Notes under the pieces: generated by a model
Told to the model about the DNA's origin: nothing
What the model saw: only the letters and a program-made list of their open reading frames with translations
Databases searched by the model: none
Shown here: piece after piece, positions 36,021 to 45,388 of the stretch
Layout: each line of letters starts with the position of its first letter
Position numbering within the stretch: the stretch's first letter is position 1
Program-made: the position numbers and the translations under genes
Source: Silvibacterium bohemicum
GTDB lineage: Bacteria; Acidobacteriota; Terriglobia; Terriglobales; Acidobacteriaceae
Direction: 5' to 3'
DNA: 64,000 nucleotides
Assembly: GCF_001006305.1 (NCBI RefSeq)
Contig: NZ_LBHJ01000012.1
Span: 284,231-348,230, forward strand

Positions 36021-36035
36021 TCGGGTTTCAAGTCA

Positions 36036-37085
36036 GTGGGAGCGATGGAAGCGGGCAGTCGGAATTCGTCAATCAGATCACAGTCCATTGAGTCGATATC
36101 GGTCATTATCCCCACGTTCAATGGGGCTCGACGTATCGGCAACTGCCTGAAGGCGCTCTTGGCGCAGGTGGATGGGCGGGACGTTGAAATTTTGGTGGTC
36201 GATGACGGTTCAACCGATGAAACTGGATCGGTGGTTGCGAGTTATCCGGGCGTTCGATTGATCACCCAACCCAACGCGGGCCCTGCGGCGGCCCGGAACC
36301 TCGGCGCCAGAGAGGCGCGCGGGACAATCCTTCTGTTCACTGACGACGATTGTGTGCCGATGCCTGACTGGCTTGACGCGATGCTGGCTCCCTTCAACGA
36401 TCCAAAAGTGGTTGGAGCAAAGGGTATCTACCGGACCCATCAGAAAAGCATGGCAGCGCGTTTTGTCCAGATCGAATATGAAGATCGCTATCGCCTGATG
36501 TCCAGCCAGCCTGATATCGACTTTATCGATACTTACTCCGCAGCCTTTCGCCGCGGCCGGTTTCTGGAGATGAATGGCTACGATACCTCCTTCCCGGTGG
36601 CCTGCGCTGAAGACATTGAACTTTCCTACCGCATGTCCGCGCGCGGCTGGAAGATGCAGTTTGCTCCCGCCGCAATCGTCTACCACACGCACCCCGACAG
36701 TCTATGGCGCTACCTGAAAAAGAAATACAAGTTCGCATTTTGGCGGGTGGTCGCGGTCCGCAAAAATCCTGGCAAGGGTGTCAAGGACAGCCACACTCCG
36801 CAGGTGATGAAGCTTCAGCTTTTGTTTCCTCCGGCGCTGCTCATGGCTGTAGCTTTTGATATAGCCATGCGGCCAGGGTTGGTTGCCTCAGTATTCGTAT
36901 TGGCTGCGTTCCTGCTTAGTACGTTACCCTTTGCGCTGCGAGCGGTGATGAAAGACCCGGTAGTTGGATTGATTTCTCCACTGCTACTCGCCGCGCGGGC
37001 ATGCGCGCAGTTCCTGGGTGTAACCGGCGGCCTGATCTATAGTTATCGTAATCAAGCGGCGATTCCGGTTAAATCAGCAGCCTGA
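36036..37085 (+). CDS. Family 2 glycosyltransferase with C-terminal membrane helices
   Basis: Start codons GTG 36036 and ATG 36045 are both possible. The 349-residue product has ISVIIPTFNGARRIG, ILVVDDGSTDET, NAGPAAARNLGAREA, and the metal-binding LLFTDDDCVP. Further on, the block SYRMSARGWKMQF matches the catalytic-base region of processive-like GT2 enzymes. Residues ~265-335 contain two or three membrane helices. It is probably an inner-membrane glycosyltransferase coupled to the radical SAM gene 15 bases upstream. Confidence 0.88.
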   Translation: MGAMEAGSRNSSIRSQSIESISVIIPTFNGARRIGNCLKALLAQVDGRDVEILVVDDGSTDETGSVVASYPGVRLITQPNAGPAAARNLGAREARGTILLFTDDDCVPMPDWLDAMLAPFNDPKVVGAKGIYRTHQKSMAARFVQIEYEDRYRLMSSQPDIDFIDTYSAAFRRGRFLEMNGYDTSFPVACAEDIELSYRMSARGWKMQFAPAAIVYHTHPDSLWRYLKKKYKFAFWRVVAVRKNPGKGVKDSHTPQVMKLQLLFPPALLMAVAFDIAMRPGLVASVFVLAAFLLSTLPFALRAVMKDPVVGLISPLLLAARACAQFLGVTGGLIYSYRNQAAIPVKSAA

Positions 37086-37129
37086 AACAGCGACGAAATT
37101 TCGCTGCGGATCTCCCACGGCGAATACGC

Positions 37130-38836
37130 TCACTTTTGAACATAAGGCTCGACCACGCCATTGACCTTGATCGAAGGCGAATCGGTGGTTGCCGAGATAT
37201 ACGGTACTTCGTTGGCCATCACCGCGTCGGGAAACTCCCAGCCTGTCGCCAGAACACCTGCGCCGGCAACGGAGCCAATTTTCGAGAATCCTCCGGCGGC
37301 CACGGGAGCCTTGATATTGCTGCTATCAAGAGCGGCGAGAACCAATTGCCCAATGGATTGCGACCCGATGTTCAACAGTTCCGAAGCCTGTGGATAGGAA
37401 CCTGAATCCTCCACGGAAAATCCGTTGAATGTCAGATTCTCAATCGTCGAATTATTTTCGAGGATAATAGCGGAGACATCCGCGCCTGATTTTCTCAGGA
37501 TCTTACAGTTGTTGAGTGTAAGGTTCGACCCAACCCAGGTCTGGTTACCATTCATCGGCGAGGGCCTCAAGAATCCGAAAGTTTCATTTGCCTGCTGTAT
37601 GAACCAGATGATCCCTGCTCTGGAAGGGGTAAAGGTGACATTATTCACCGTGATAACTCCGAAGTTCTCGCCCATTGCCAGAACCGCTGGAGCTGTCAGA
37701 TTGCAGTCCGAGATTGTCAGCGAAGCGATGGAATTTGGAAGGCTTCCGTTGTTCTGGCCGATGAAAAACCCTCCCTCCGTAAGCGTGCCGTTGCAATTGG
37801 TCACCGTCACCGTGTCAATCGTGAACCTGCCGACCGGGTCAACCGTGTAGAGGCGCATAAGGGACCAGCTGTTGAACGTGCAGTTGGTTACCGTGACCCG
37901 TGAGATATTTCCGGAATAGCCCTCCGGACAATTCAATGCGATCGAGTCGTCCCCAGTCATAAACTTACAGTTTGAGATCGTGATGTCATTCGCCGGCCCA
38001 TCGAAATGAAGGCCGTCGGTACCCAGACCAAAACTCCATAGCACGCATCCGGAGACGGCAACATTGCCGACGTTTGTGAACCGGAAGTTATATGCAGGGC
38101 TGTTTACCATCACGATATTTTCGATAACGATGTTATCCAGGTTCATTAAGTTGATGCCGAAGTAGTAGACGCTATTGGTAATCCCCAGATTCAACCCGCT
38201 GGTTGAATCGCCGTTACGCCCATTTCCCTGATTCCCATTCAAGGTGAAGTTGCTGAGCGAAACATTCATCCCTCGAGGGGGGGCCGGCGGCCCCATATCG
38301 GACGGGACGGCCACGTTTGGCGCTCCATTATGGATGCCGTCATTGTTTGTTCCCGTCTTTATGAAGAAACCCGTACCACAGCCGAGACCGGCGATACTCC
38401 AGTGACCGCCAGCGGGAAGGAATAGACCCGAGATCAGAGCGCTTCCGTCGATGATGAGCGTAATAGGGTTGTCCGCGGTAGCGGCAGCCATCGCCGCATT
38501 GATGCGCGGTCCATCATCGGTGGCGGCGCCGCCGTGGTGCTTATTGCTGCCGTCCTCCAACTTGCAATCCAAGGCGCAGCCTATCTCCGATGCGCGGATA
38601 TAAGTCATTCCGGGAACAGGCACCGGTGCGGCTGCCGGACCCAGGCATGGAATATTCAATTGCGAACCGCAGCCCACAAGCGAGCCACCAAAGGCTGAAC
38701 CGGCGGCCAACAAGCCGGCCCCCTGTAAAAAGCGGCGCCTGTCAATTGAAATGGCGCCTCTATTGCGAATTTTTGCCACTGTCTCTCGCCCTGCCTGTGC
38801 GCCCGATCTATGACTCTGGGCTGTATCTGCCATCAT
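37130..38836 (-). CDS. Tat-exported beta-helix lipoprotein, GH28-like
   Basis: The preferred start is ATG 38836 (or the next codon); the frame extends to 38923. The signal contains DRRRFLQGAGLLAAG and ends LVGCGS, a Tat signal with a lipobox. The rest is a right-handed beta-helix with many Asn-rich coils. Two GH28 (polygalacturonase) blocks are visible in order: TDGLHFDG and TGDDSIALNC, matching that family's NTDG and GDDC motifs with the catalytic Asp residues. A GHG or RIK block is not clear. It may hydrolyse a uronic-acid-containing glycan at the cell surface, perhaps the cell's own polysaccharide. The enzyme class is tentative. Confidence 0.7.
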   Translation of the reverse strand: MMADTAQSHRSGAQAGRETVAKIRNRGAISIDRRRFLQGAGLLAAGSAFGGSLVGCGSQLNIPCLGPAAAPVPVPGMTYIRASEIGCALDCKLEDGSNKHHGGAATDDGPRINAAMAAATADNPITLIIDGSALISGLFLPAGGHWSIAGLGCGTGFFIKTGTNNDGIHNGAPNVAVPSDMGPPAPPRGMNVSLSNFTLNGNQGNGRNGDSTSGLNLGITNSVYYFGINLMNLDNIVIENIVMVNSPAYNFRFTNVGNVAVSGCVLWSFGLGTDGLHFDGPANDITISNCKFMTGDDSIALNCPEGYSGNISRVTVTNCTFNSWSLMRLYTVDPVGRFTIDTVTVTNCNGTLTEGGFFIGQNNGSLPNSIASLTISDCNLTAPAVLAMGENFGVITVNNVTFTPSRAGIIWFIQQANETFGFLRPSPMNGNQTWVGSNLTLNNCKILRKSGADVSAIILENNSTIENLTFNGFSVEDSGSYPQASELLNIGSQSIGQLVLAALDSSNIKAPVAAGGFSKIGSVAGAGVLATGWEFPDAVMANEVPYISATTDSPSIKVNGVVEPYVQK

Positions 38837-39059
38837 TTTAGGGGGTTGAGGCGCAGAATAACCGCTCGATGCATAAATCGCAATTGATCCCGCGAAGACT
38901 CGTAAGGGCCATGCTATGATCATCTCCCCCCAACTTATCTTGAGAGCTATGCTCCGATTTGTTCAGCAGCCGAGATGTGAGCTAGTCGATGGTTATCGGT
39001 TTTCATACTCGAGGCAGAACACTCGAAAGCAAGTTCCCCCTATGCTTGGAGCTGCTTCA

Positions 39060-42000
39060 ATGGCCGACGTACTTCGTCTCTCTGCAGTGGCGCGACCTGT
39101 TATCGACTCCTGTTTGCGGTTTTGCAATGTGCGAAGCGGGATTTTCCTTCTCGTCCTCTGCATGATTCTGTGCGGATCCTGGAGAGGCAATGCTGCGCAA
39201 GCGCAATCTGCGACATCGACAACGCTTGTCATCGCTTCGGGAACTGGGCCGGCGACGAGTGTAGCGTCCGGCAGCGTGGTGACGTTGACAGCTTCGGTGA
39301 CGACAGCGTCGGCGCCAGTGAAGATCGGCCAGGTGAATTTCTGCGATGCATCCGTTGCCTATTGCACTGACATTCACCGGATCGGCACGGCGCAGCTGAC
39401 GAGCGCGGGGACCGCGGTCATCAAATTCCAGCCTGGGCTCGGAAGTCACAGCTATAAGGCGATCTTTGCCGGGACGAATTCATGCCTGGGAAGCACCTCG
39501 GCTGCTGCGGCGCTATCGGTTACAGGCACGGCTCCCACCACGACGTTACTGCAAACCTCGTCCCCGTCGAGCGGAACTTACGACTTGACGGCAACAGTTT
39601 CCGGTTTCGGAAGCGCAGCGCTAACAGGCAGCATTTCATTCACGAATCTTAGCGATGCCAGCGCGGTTCTGGGCACCGCGACATTGAGTGCCGGAACGGC
39701 GGGATTGAATTTTCTGGAGCTGCAAAATATTGGCGCCCCCAACATAGCTCCAGGTGGAGGCGCGGCTGTCGGGATTGCTACCGCGGACTTCAACGGAGAT
39801 GGCATTTCTGATCTGGCAGTGCTGAACAGCGGAACGTCCAGCACCGCCGCAGGCTCGGTCACAGTATTGCTGGGATCGGGAGGGGGAAACTTCAAGGCGG
39901 TTGCAGCCAATCCTGCAACGGGTCAAGGTTCGGGTGTCATCGTAACAGCCGACTTCAACGGAGACGGCATCCCCGATATCGCAGTGGCAAACGGAACGAC
40001 TAACAATATCACCGTACTGTTGGGCAATGGCGATGGAACGTTTGCTGCGACACCAAATTCTCCTGCCACGGGCAGCGGCCCCAACGCGATGATTGCCTCC
40101 GATTTCAATGGGGATGGCATCCCCGACCTCGCAATAGTAAACGGAACCAGCAATACTCTCACCATTTTGCTTGGAAATGGCGATGGGAGCTTTACTCCCA
40201 CAACGAACACCCAACAGACAGGTGCCGCGCCGTATTTCATTGCCACAGCAGATTTCAATGGCGACGGTATCGCCGATCTGGCATTGCTCAACAGCGACGG
40301 TGGAACCGACACTCTGACAATTTACCTGGGTAACGGAGCAGGCGGCTTCACGCTCGTCACTACCGGTCCCGGCGCGGGTACAGCCGCGGCCGCAATCGCG
40401 ATCGCGGACTTTAACGGCGATGGCATTCCAGACATTGCGATCGAGAACTACGTCGTGAATGGAGCTGGATTAGATTCGACCGTGACGGTGACGGTCTCGG
40501 TGCTCCAGGGAAACGGGGATGGAACGTTTCAAGCGGAGAGCGGCGTAAGCTTCCAAAGCCAGTCAGCGAGTGCTGACGCCTTACTGGTAGCAGACTTCAA
40601 TAATGATGGCATCCCGGATGTGGCTGTCGATCTGTTGAGCCAAGCCGAGGTAAGGTTTCCCAATTCCGTCGCTGTGTTGTTGGGCACCGGAAGCAGCATG
40701 TTCACGACGACGGCGATCTCATCGGAAACCGGCCTTTTTCCCGCTCCCCTCATAGCCGGCGATTTTAATGGGGATGGCATACCCGACCTCGCAACACCAT
40801 TTCACGATCAAACAGTCTTTGACCCAGGCTCAGTCAATCTTTTGGTGACTTTCGATCAAACAGCAACAGCGACGGCAAGTGGAATCGCGCTGCCGCCCAG
40901 TAGTGGCATGAATGAAGTAGTCGCCAATTATCCGGGTGACAGCAACTTCAGCGCCAGCGCCTCCGCACCCGTGAGCCTGACTGCTCTCGCCGGCCCTGCG
41001 ACGATAAGCGTTACCAGTTCCATAGCGAGTCCGATTTCTTATGGAACTTCGATCACATTCACCGCAACTCTCACCGGCGCCGGGGCGACTCCCACCGGCA
41101 CGGTAACGTTTTATGACGGCAGTGGACAGCTGGCAGCAAGTCAGCTCCAGAACGGAGTGGCTACTTATACCTCTGCGAACTTTTCAGTAGGGACACACTC
41201 CATTGCTGCACAGTATGCAGGGGATGCTAACTATACCTCGGGCACCTCTTCAGTCTTCCCGCTGGTGGTGAAGCCAGCTAATGCAAACGTGACGATAACG
41301 CCATCATCGTCGAGCCTATCGACAGCGCAATCGCTCAACGTGACCGTCACCGTCAGCGGTGCCGCCGGCAGCCCGAGCCCTACCGGTACGGTGATCCTAA
41401 GTGGGGGCGGCATCAATGCGGCCTCGCCCAGTTATGCCTCCGCGCCAATGACTCTCGTCAGCGGAAGTGCAACGTTCACGGTCTCGGGAGCTGCGCTCGG
41501 CGCCGGACAGGACACACTCGTGGCCGCTTACACTCCTGATGCCACCAGCGCCGGCTTGTATGCTGCGTCTTCCGGAAGGACTGTGGTTATAGTGACTGGC
41601 ACGGGAGCTCCTACCTTGACCATCACTCCCTCAGCGACCTCGATTACCAACCAGCAGAGTCTCACCGTCGCGGTGGCAATTGCGGGAATCAGTGGGTCTC
41701 CTGCACCTACAGGCGCAATTACGCTGACGAGTGGGTCGTATAGCGCGCAGATGACGCTTCCTAACGCTGCATTCAGCATATCAGCGGGAACATTAAGCGC
41801 TGGTTCCAATACGTTGACAGCTGCCTACTCCGGCGATGGCTTATATATGGCGTCGAGTGGGACTGCCACGGTAAATGTGTCCGATGTAGTGGTTTCCGCC
41901 ACTACTCCCTCTCCTGTGACTCCGGGAAGCAGTACAACATCGACAATCACTCTAAATACCGGCAGCTCCTATAGTGGAACGCTGAATCTGAGCTGCAGTC

Positions 42001-42431
42001 TGACCACTCCCCCCGCGAACGCACAGAGCCTGCCCACGTGCACATTAAATCCGGCGGCCGCGACAGTTATGACCGGCGCGACGGCGACCACCAGTTTGAC
42101 GGTGAAAACAACCGCTGCCGCTACTGCCTTGCTACAGCCATTCGATAGACTGCGGGGTATGGGCGGGGGAGGGCTGGCCCTTGCCGGGCTTGTCATGCTC
42201 GGAACTTCCCTCCGTCGTCGCCGCTGGCTGTCAGTGCTAGCTATGCTCGCGATTGGCATATCCGGTGCGGGAATTGGCTGCGGCGGGAATGGGAACGGTA
42301 GCGGAAGCCCCAATCCTCCGCCCACGACGGCGGCGACAACAGCGGGCTCCTATGTCTTTACCGTGACTGCGACGGACTCGACCAATTCCAGCATCACTGC
42401 TTCATCGACGGTTAGTGTCATGGTGCAGTAA
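39060..42431 (+). CDS. Large exported FG-GAP/Ig-like repeat protein
   Basis: The ATG at 39060 has TTGGAG 8 bases upstream; the frame is open from 38916. A signal peptide ends near NAAQAQSATS. Then come Ig-like (Big_3-type) domains. The second is interrupted by seven FG-GAP/VCBS repeats (39772-40860, each ADFNGDGIPD-like) and resumes with NEVVANYPGDSNFSA. Two to three more Ig domains follow. Near the C-terminus two hydrophobic stretches flank an RRRR cluster (42213-42224), then a GCGG and a final ~45-residue Ig-like tail. It is probably an adhesive or structural surface protein. Such architectures are frequent in acidobacteria; no ligand is known. Confidence 0.83.
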   Translation: MADVLRLSAVARPVIDSCLRFCNVRSGIFLLVLCMILCGSWRGNAAQAQSATSTTLVIASGTGPATSVASGSVVTLTASVTTASAPVKIGQVNFCDASVAYCTDIHRIGTAQLTSAGTAVIKFQPGLGSHSYKAIFAGTNSCLGSTSAAAALSVTGTAPTTTLLQTSSPSSGTYDLTATVSGFGSAALTGSISFTNLSDASAVLGTATLSAGTAGLNFLELQNIGAPNIAPGGGAAVGIATADFNGDGISDLAVLNSGTSSTAAGSVTVLLGSGGGNFKAVAANPATGQGSGVIVTADFNGDGIPDIAVANGTTNNITVLLGNGDGTFAATPNSPATGSGPNAMIASDFNGDGIPDLAIVNGTSNTLTILLGNGDGSFTPTTNTQQTGAAPYFIATADFNGDGIADLALLNSDGGTDTLTIYLGNGAGGFTLVTTGPGAGTAAAAIAIADFNGDGIPDIAIENYVVNGAGLDSTVTVTVSVLQGNGDGTFQAESGVSFQSQSASADALLVADFNNDGIPDVAVDLLSQAEVRFPNSVAVLLGTGSSMFTTTAISSETGLFPAPLIAGDFNGDGIPDLATPFHDQTVFDPGSVNLLVTFDQTATATASGIALPPSSGMNEVVANYPGDSNFSASASAPVSLTALAGPATISVTSSIASPISYGTSITFTATLTGAGATPTGTVTFYDGSGQLAASQLQNGVATYTSANFSVGTHSIAAQYAGDANYTSGTSSVFPLVVKPANANVTITPSSSSLSTAQSLNVTVTVSGAAGSPSPTGTVILSGGGINAASPSYASAPMTLVSGSATFTVSGAALGAGQDTLVAAYTPDATSAGLYAASSGRTVVIVTGTGAPTLTITPSATSITNQQSLTVAVAIAGISGSPAPTGAITLTSGSYSAQMTLPNAAFSISAGTLSAGSNTLTAAYSGDGLYMASSGTATVNVSDVVVSATTPSPVTPGSSTTSTITLNTGSSYSGTLNLSCSLTTPPANAQSLPTCTLNPAAATVMTGATATTSLTVKTTAAATALLQPFDRLRGMGGGGLALAGLVMLGTSLRRRRWLSVLAMLAIGISGAGIGCGGNGNGSGSPNPPPTTAATTAGSYVFTVTATDSTNSSITASSTVSVMVQ

Positions 42432-42508
42432 CTGTCAGAACTGGTTGTGAAATTCACCGGATCTCAGCAGATCGATATAGGCCATCTACTTTAGCGCACC
42501 TATAACAC

Positions 42509-43135
42509 TTAACTTTCGGTAATCGGCGGCTCCTGCTCGAGATTACTTGCAGAACGATTTGGAGCCAGGTATTTAAACACTGCATCGCGGAGTGAATCAG
42601 AAGTAACCGTGGCGATGGCGGCGGCGCGGTCGACGCCGGGCTTCTGGACGCTTGGATCTCCGTGGATGAAGATGGTCATCATGCCTAGCCGAAGCCCGGC
42701 TTCGATATCGGAAATGGAATCCCCAACTACTACGCTGTTCGAGCCGGAGGCTTCTGGGAATTTTTTGAATGCCTGCAAAAACATCCCTGGACCTGGCTTA
42801 CGGCAGTTGCATTGATCCCGGTCGTGTGGGCAATAGTAGATGGCATCGATTCGCGCGCCGCGAGAGGCTAAATGCTCGAGCAGTTGACGATGAAGTTCCG
42901 CCAGATCCTGCTCGGTATAGTGGCGAAGAGAGATTCCCCGTTGATTTGTCACCACAATCACTTTGTGGCCTGTCTTGTTTAGCCGGGCAATTGCTTCTTC
43001 AACGCCGGGAAGGATATCGAAGTACTTCCAGTTCGAAACATATTGTCCTTCGGGCGGCTTCCGATTGATGACTCCATCTCGATCAAGAAATACATACTCG
43101 ATGTGTTGGAAGTCTTCAAAAGATTTCTGTGCCAT
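42509..43135 (-). CDS. gmhB: HAD-family heptose bisphosphate phosphatase
   Basis: The 208-residue product has the DxD motif in FLDRDGVINRKP (Asp18, Asp20), VVTNQRGI as motif II, a zinc-binding C-x-H...C-x-C set (Cys102, His104, Cys109, Cys111), RKPGPGM with the conserved Lys, and VGDSISDIEAG as motif IV. It matches GmhB, which removes the C7 phosphate from heptose 1,7-bisphosphate between the two HldE steps. The spacing between the zinc ligands is short, as in the histidinol-phosphatase half of HisB, so that activity is the main alternative. Its neighbours are sugar genes, not his genes. Confidence 0.83.
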   Translation of the reverse strand: MAQKSFEDFQHIEYVFLDRDGVINRKPPEGQYVSNWKYFDILPGVEEAIARLNKTGHKVIVVTNQRGISLRHYTEQDLAELHRQLLEHLASRGARIDAIYYCPHDRDQCNCRKPGPGMFLQAFKKFPEASGSNSVVVGDSISDIEAGLRLGMMTIFIHGDPSVQKPGVDRAAAIATVTSDSLRDAVFKYLAPNRSASNLEQEPPITES

Positions 43136-43210
43136 ATCTCAAAGTTTAGCTGAACCGTAAGCTCACAAGGGTTTCCGGGCGACACCGTGGTCCCTTCGAG
43201 CCTGCGGGCC

Positions 43211-43256
43211 GCGTTGCTTTGGCGCGATAGCTCTTGAAGCGGCGCCAAAGCAACGC
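43211..43256. repeat. 15-bp perfect inverted repeat between rfbG and gmhB
   Basis: GCGTTGCTTTGGCGC at 43211-43225 is repeated in reverse complement at 43242-43256, with a 16-base loop. It lies 154 bases past the rfbG stop and 76 bases before the gmhB start, on the same transcript. It could be a terminator or attenuator, though no U-run follows on the minus strand, or an operator. Confidence 0.55.
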
Positions 43257-43409
43257 ATTACATTTACCGACAAGCCTACGACTCCAGAAAGCACTCTCTC
43301 TTCCCTATCGCTTGTCTCGGAATAGACCAGGATCAGAGGAGAGACCTGTTTTTCATCTGCCAAATTGCGCTTACGGGAGAACAACATTCCCCAAAACGCC
43401 ATCAGAAGT

Positions 43410-44489
43410 TCACTGTGCCCGGTTCTCGTATGCAGAGATCTGCTTCAATGTGAATTCTTGCATGGGCTGGCCGTCGTTCCAGGCTCGATACCAGGCTACG
43501 GTCCATTCCAGAGCTGTTTCTATTCTCAGGCGCGGCTGCCAGTGTAGTTCGGCGCGAGCCTTGCTCGAGTCCAATCTCAAATACCTGGCTTCATGTGCGC
43601 CTGGATCGTCGGGTTGCGTCCACGCGGAGCCCGGTCCCCACAGCTCGGCTACCTTGGTGGCTACCCGGTCTACAGGCCACGCATCGTCATCCGATGGGCC
43701 GAGATTGAATGAGGTCGCGAATTCCGGCTTTGCCTCAAGCAGTCTTTCTGCAAGAAGAATGTAGCCGTGCAGCGGCTCCAGCACGTGCTGCCATGGCCGA
43801 ATGGAGGCCGGCCGCCGGATCAGTACCGGTTGATTCGTGCGGAAGCCCTCAATTAAATCGGGAATCAGCCGGTCTCTCGACCAGTCTCCGCCGCCGATTA
43901 CATTGCCGGCTCGAGCCGTGGCCAAGGCTACGTGATGCTGGTCGAGAGCGTCTACCGGGAAGAACGAACTCCGGTATGCCGCACAGACCATTTCCGCGCA
44001 GGCCTTGCTCGATGAGTATGGATCATATCCGCCGAGCGCATCGGTCTCACGATAGGGCCAGACCCACTCTCTGTTCTCATAACACTTGTCCGTGGTGATC
44101 GAAACAACCGCTCGTATGCTGGGCGTCTTGCGAACGGCCTCCAGCATGGTCGCCGTACCCATCACGTTGGTTGCGTAGGTCGTCAGAGGATCGGAATACG
44201 ATTCGCGGACCAGCGGCTGAGCGGCCAGATGAAAGACAACCTCGGGAGCAAATTCCGCCATTGACTCTTCCAGGTGGGCTTTATCCAAAACGTTGCCCCG
44301 GATGTCGTCGACCAGCTTGCCAACTTCGCTTGCATAAAACATGCTTGGTTGAGCCAAAGGCTCAAGCGCATATCCACGAACCTGCGCACCCAGTTTTGTC
44401 AGCCAGAGAGATAGCCACCCACCCTTAAATCCAGTATGTCCCGTTAAAAAGACGCGTCGTCCGCGCCATGTATTTACCACGTTTTCCAA
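43410..44489 (-). CDS. rfbG: CDP-glucose 4,6-dehydratase
   Basis: The 359-residue extended SDR has VFLTGHTGFKGGWLSLWL as the NAD loop, HLAAQPLVRESY, STDKCYENREW, and the YxxxK pair in YDPYSSSKACAEM. The HTGFKG loop and length match RfbG/DdhB, which converts CDP-glucose to CDP-4-keto-6-deoxyglucose. It overlaps the end of rfbF by 16 bases, and rfbH starts divergently 900 bases away. The three genes give the shared trunk of CDP-3,6-dideoxyhexose synthesis (abequose, paratose, tyvelose, ascarylose, yersiniose). Confidence 0.93.
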   Translation of the reverse strand: MENVVNTWRGRRVFLTGHTGFKGGWLSLWLTKLGAQVRGYALEPLAQPSMFYASEVGKLVDDIRGNVLDKAHLEESMAEFAPEVVFHLAAQPLVRESYSDPLTTYATNVMGTATMLEAVRKTPSIRAVVSITTDKCYENREWVWPYRETDALGGYDPYSSSKACAEMVCAAYRSSFFPVDALDQHHVALATARAGNVIGGGDWSRDRLIPDLIEGFRTNQPVLIRRPASIRPWQHVLEPLHGYILLAERLLEAKPEFATSFNLGPSDDDAWPVDRVATKVAELWGPGSAWTQPDDPGAHEARYLRLDSSKARAELHWQPRLRIETALEWTVAWYRAWNDGQPMQEFTLKQISAYENRAQ

Positions 44490-45244
44490 GGTGCCTTTCC
44501 GCTAGCCCAGAGCTCGTCGAGCCGCTGCTTATCCCGAAGTGTATCCATCGCCTGCCAGAAGCCTTCATGATAGAAAGCCTGCACCTCTTGCTGCCGGGTC
44601 AGGTTTTCAATTGGTTCGCGTTCAAACATCCAGGCGTCATTCTGAATTTCATCGAAGATTGCAGGAGACAGGACAAAGAATCCACCGTTGATCCAACCGC
44701 CTTCACCTTTTGGTTTTTCCTGGAAGGCATAGACATTGGTTCCGTCTAAGCCCAGGCCGCCGAAGCGTGCTGTGGGCTGGACTGCAGTCAACGTAACCTT
44801 CTTCCCGTGGGAGCGATGAAAAGCGATGCTAGCGCCGATATCGATGTCGCTGAGTCCATCACCGTAGGTCATGCAGAAGGCGTCCTCATCGGAGACGTAG
44901 TTTGCGACTCGTTTTAAGCGTCCTGCCGTGCCAGTGTTGTCGCCGGTATCCACCAGGGTGACATTCCATGGCTCCGCGACACTCTGATGCACGGTCATCT
45001 TGTTTTCCTGCATGTTGAAGGTGACATCGGAGGTATGAAGGAAGTAATTCGCGAAGTACTCCTTGATGATGTAGCCCTTGTACCCGCAGCAGATCACGAA
45101 GTCGTTGATGCCGTGCTGAGAATAGATTTTAAGAATGTGCCACAGGATAGGCCGCGCGCCAATTTCGACCATTGGCTTGGGGCGCAGGGTGGTCTCTTCG
45201 CTGAGGCGGGTACCAAGCCCTCCCGCCAGAATTACCGCTTTCAT
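44474..45244 (-). CDS. rfbF: Glucose-1-phosphate cytidylyltransferase
   Basis: At 256 residues it matches RfbF/DdhA throughout. It has the nucleotide-binding loop [18 protein letters not shown] with the [10 protein letters not shown] block, [11 protein letters not shown] as the metal site, and GWINGGFFV in the sugar site. It makes CDP-glucose from CTP and glucose 1-phosphate. It is the first gene of the reverse rfbFG operon and shares a 144-base divergent control region with rfbH. Confidence 0.94.
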   Translation of the reverse strand: MKAVILAGGLGTRLSEETTLRPKPMVEIGARPILWHILKIYSQHGINDFVICCGYKGYIIKEYFANYFLHTSDVTFNMQENKMTVHQSVAEPWNVTLVDTGDNTGTAGRLKRVANYVSDEDAFCMTYGDGLSDIDIGASIAFHRSHGKKVTLTAVQPTARFGGLGLDGTNVYAFQEKPKGEGGWINGGFFVLSPAIFDEIQNDAWMFEREPIENLTRQQEVQAFYHEGFWQAMDTLRDKQRLDELWASGKAPWKTW

Positions 45245-45388
45245 TTCCGCTCCTTGCAGTATCTTATCGCGTCAGCAATCAGGCGTATTGGTGGAAGTGG
45301 AGATTCATGGGAGGGGGATGGCCGTCGCCGCGCCTGCCAGGGACACTACGCTGCGTCGTCCCGGTATAGTAGTCTACTGCAAGGTTCC

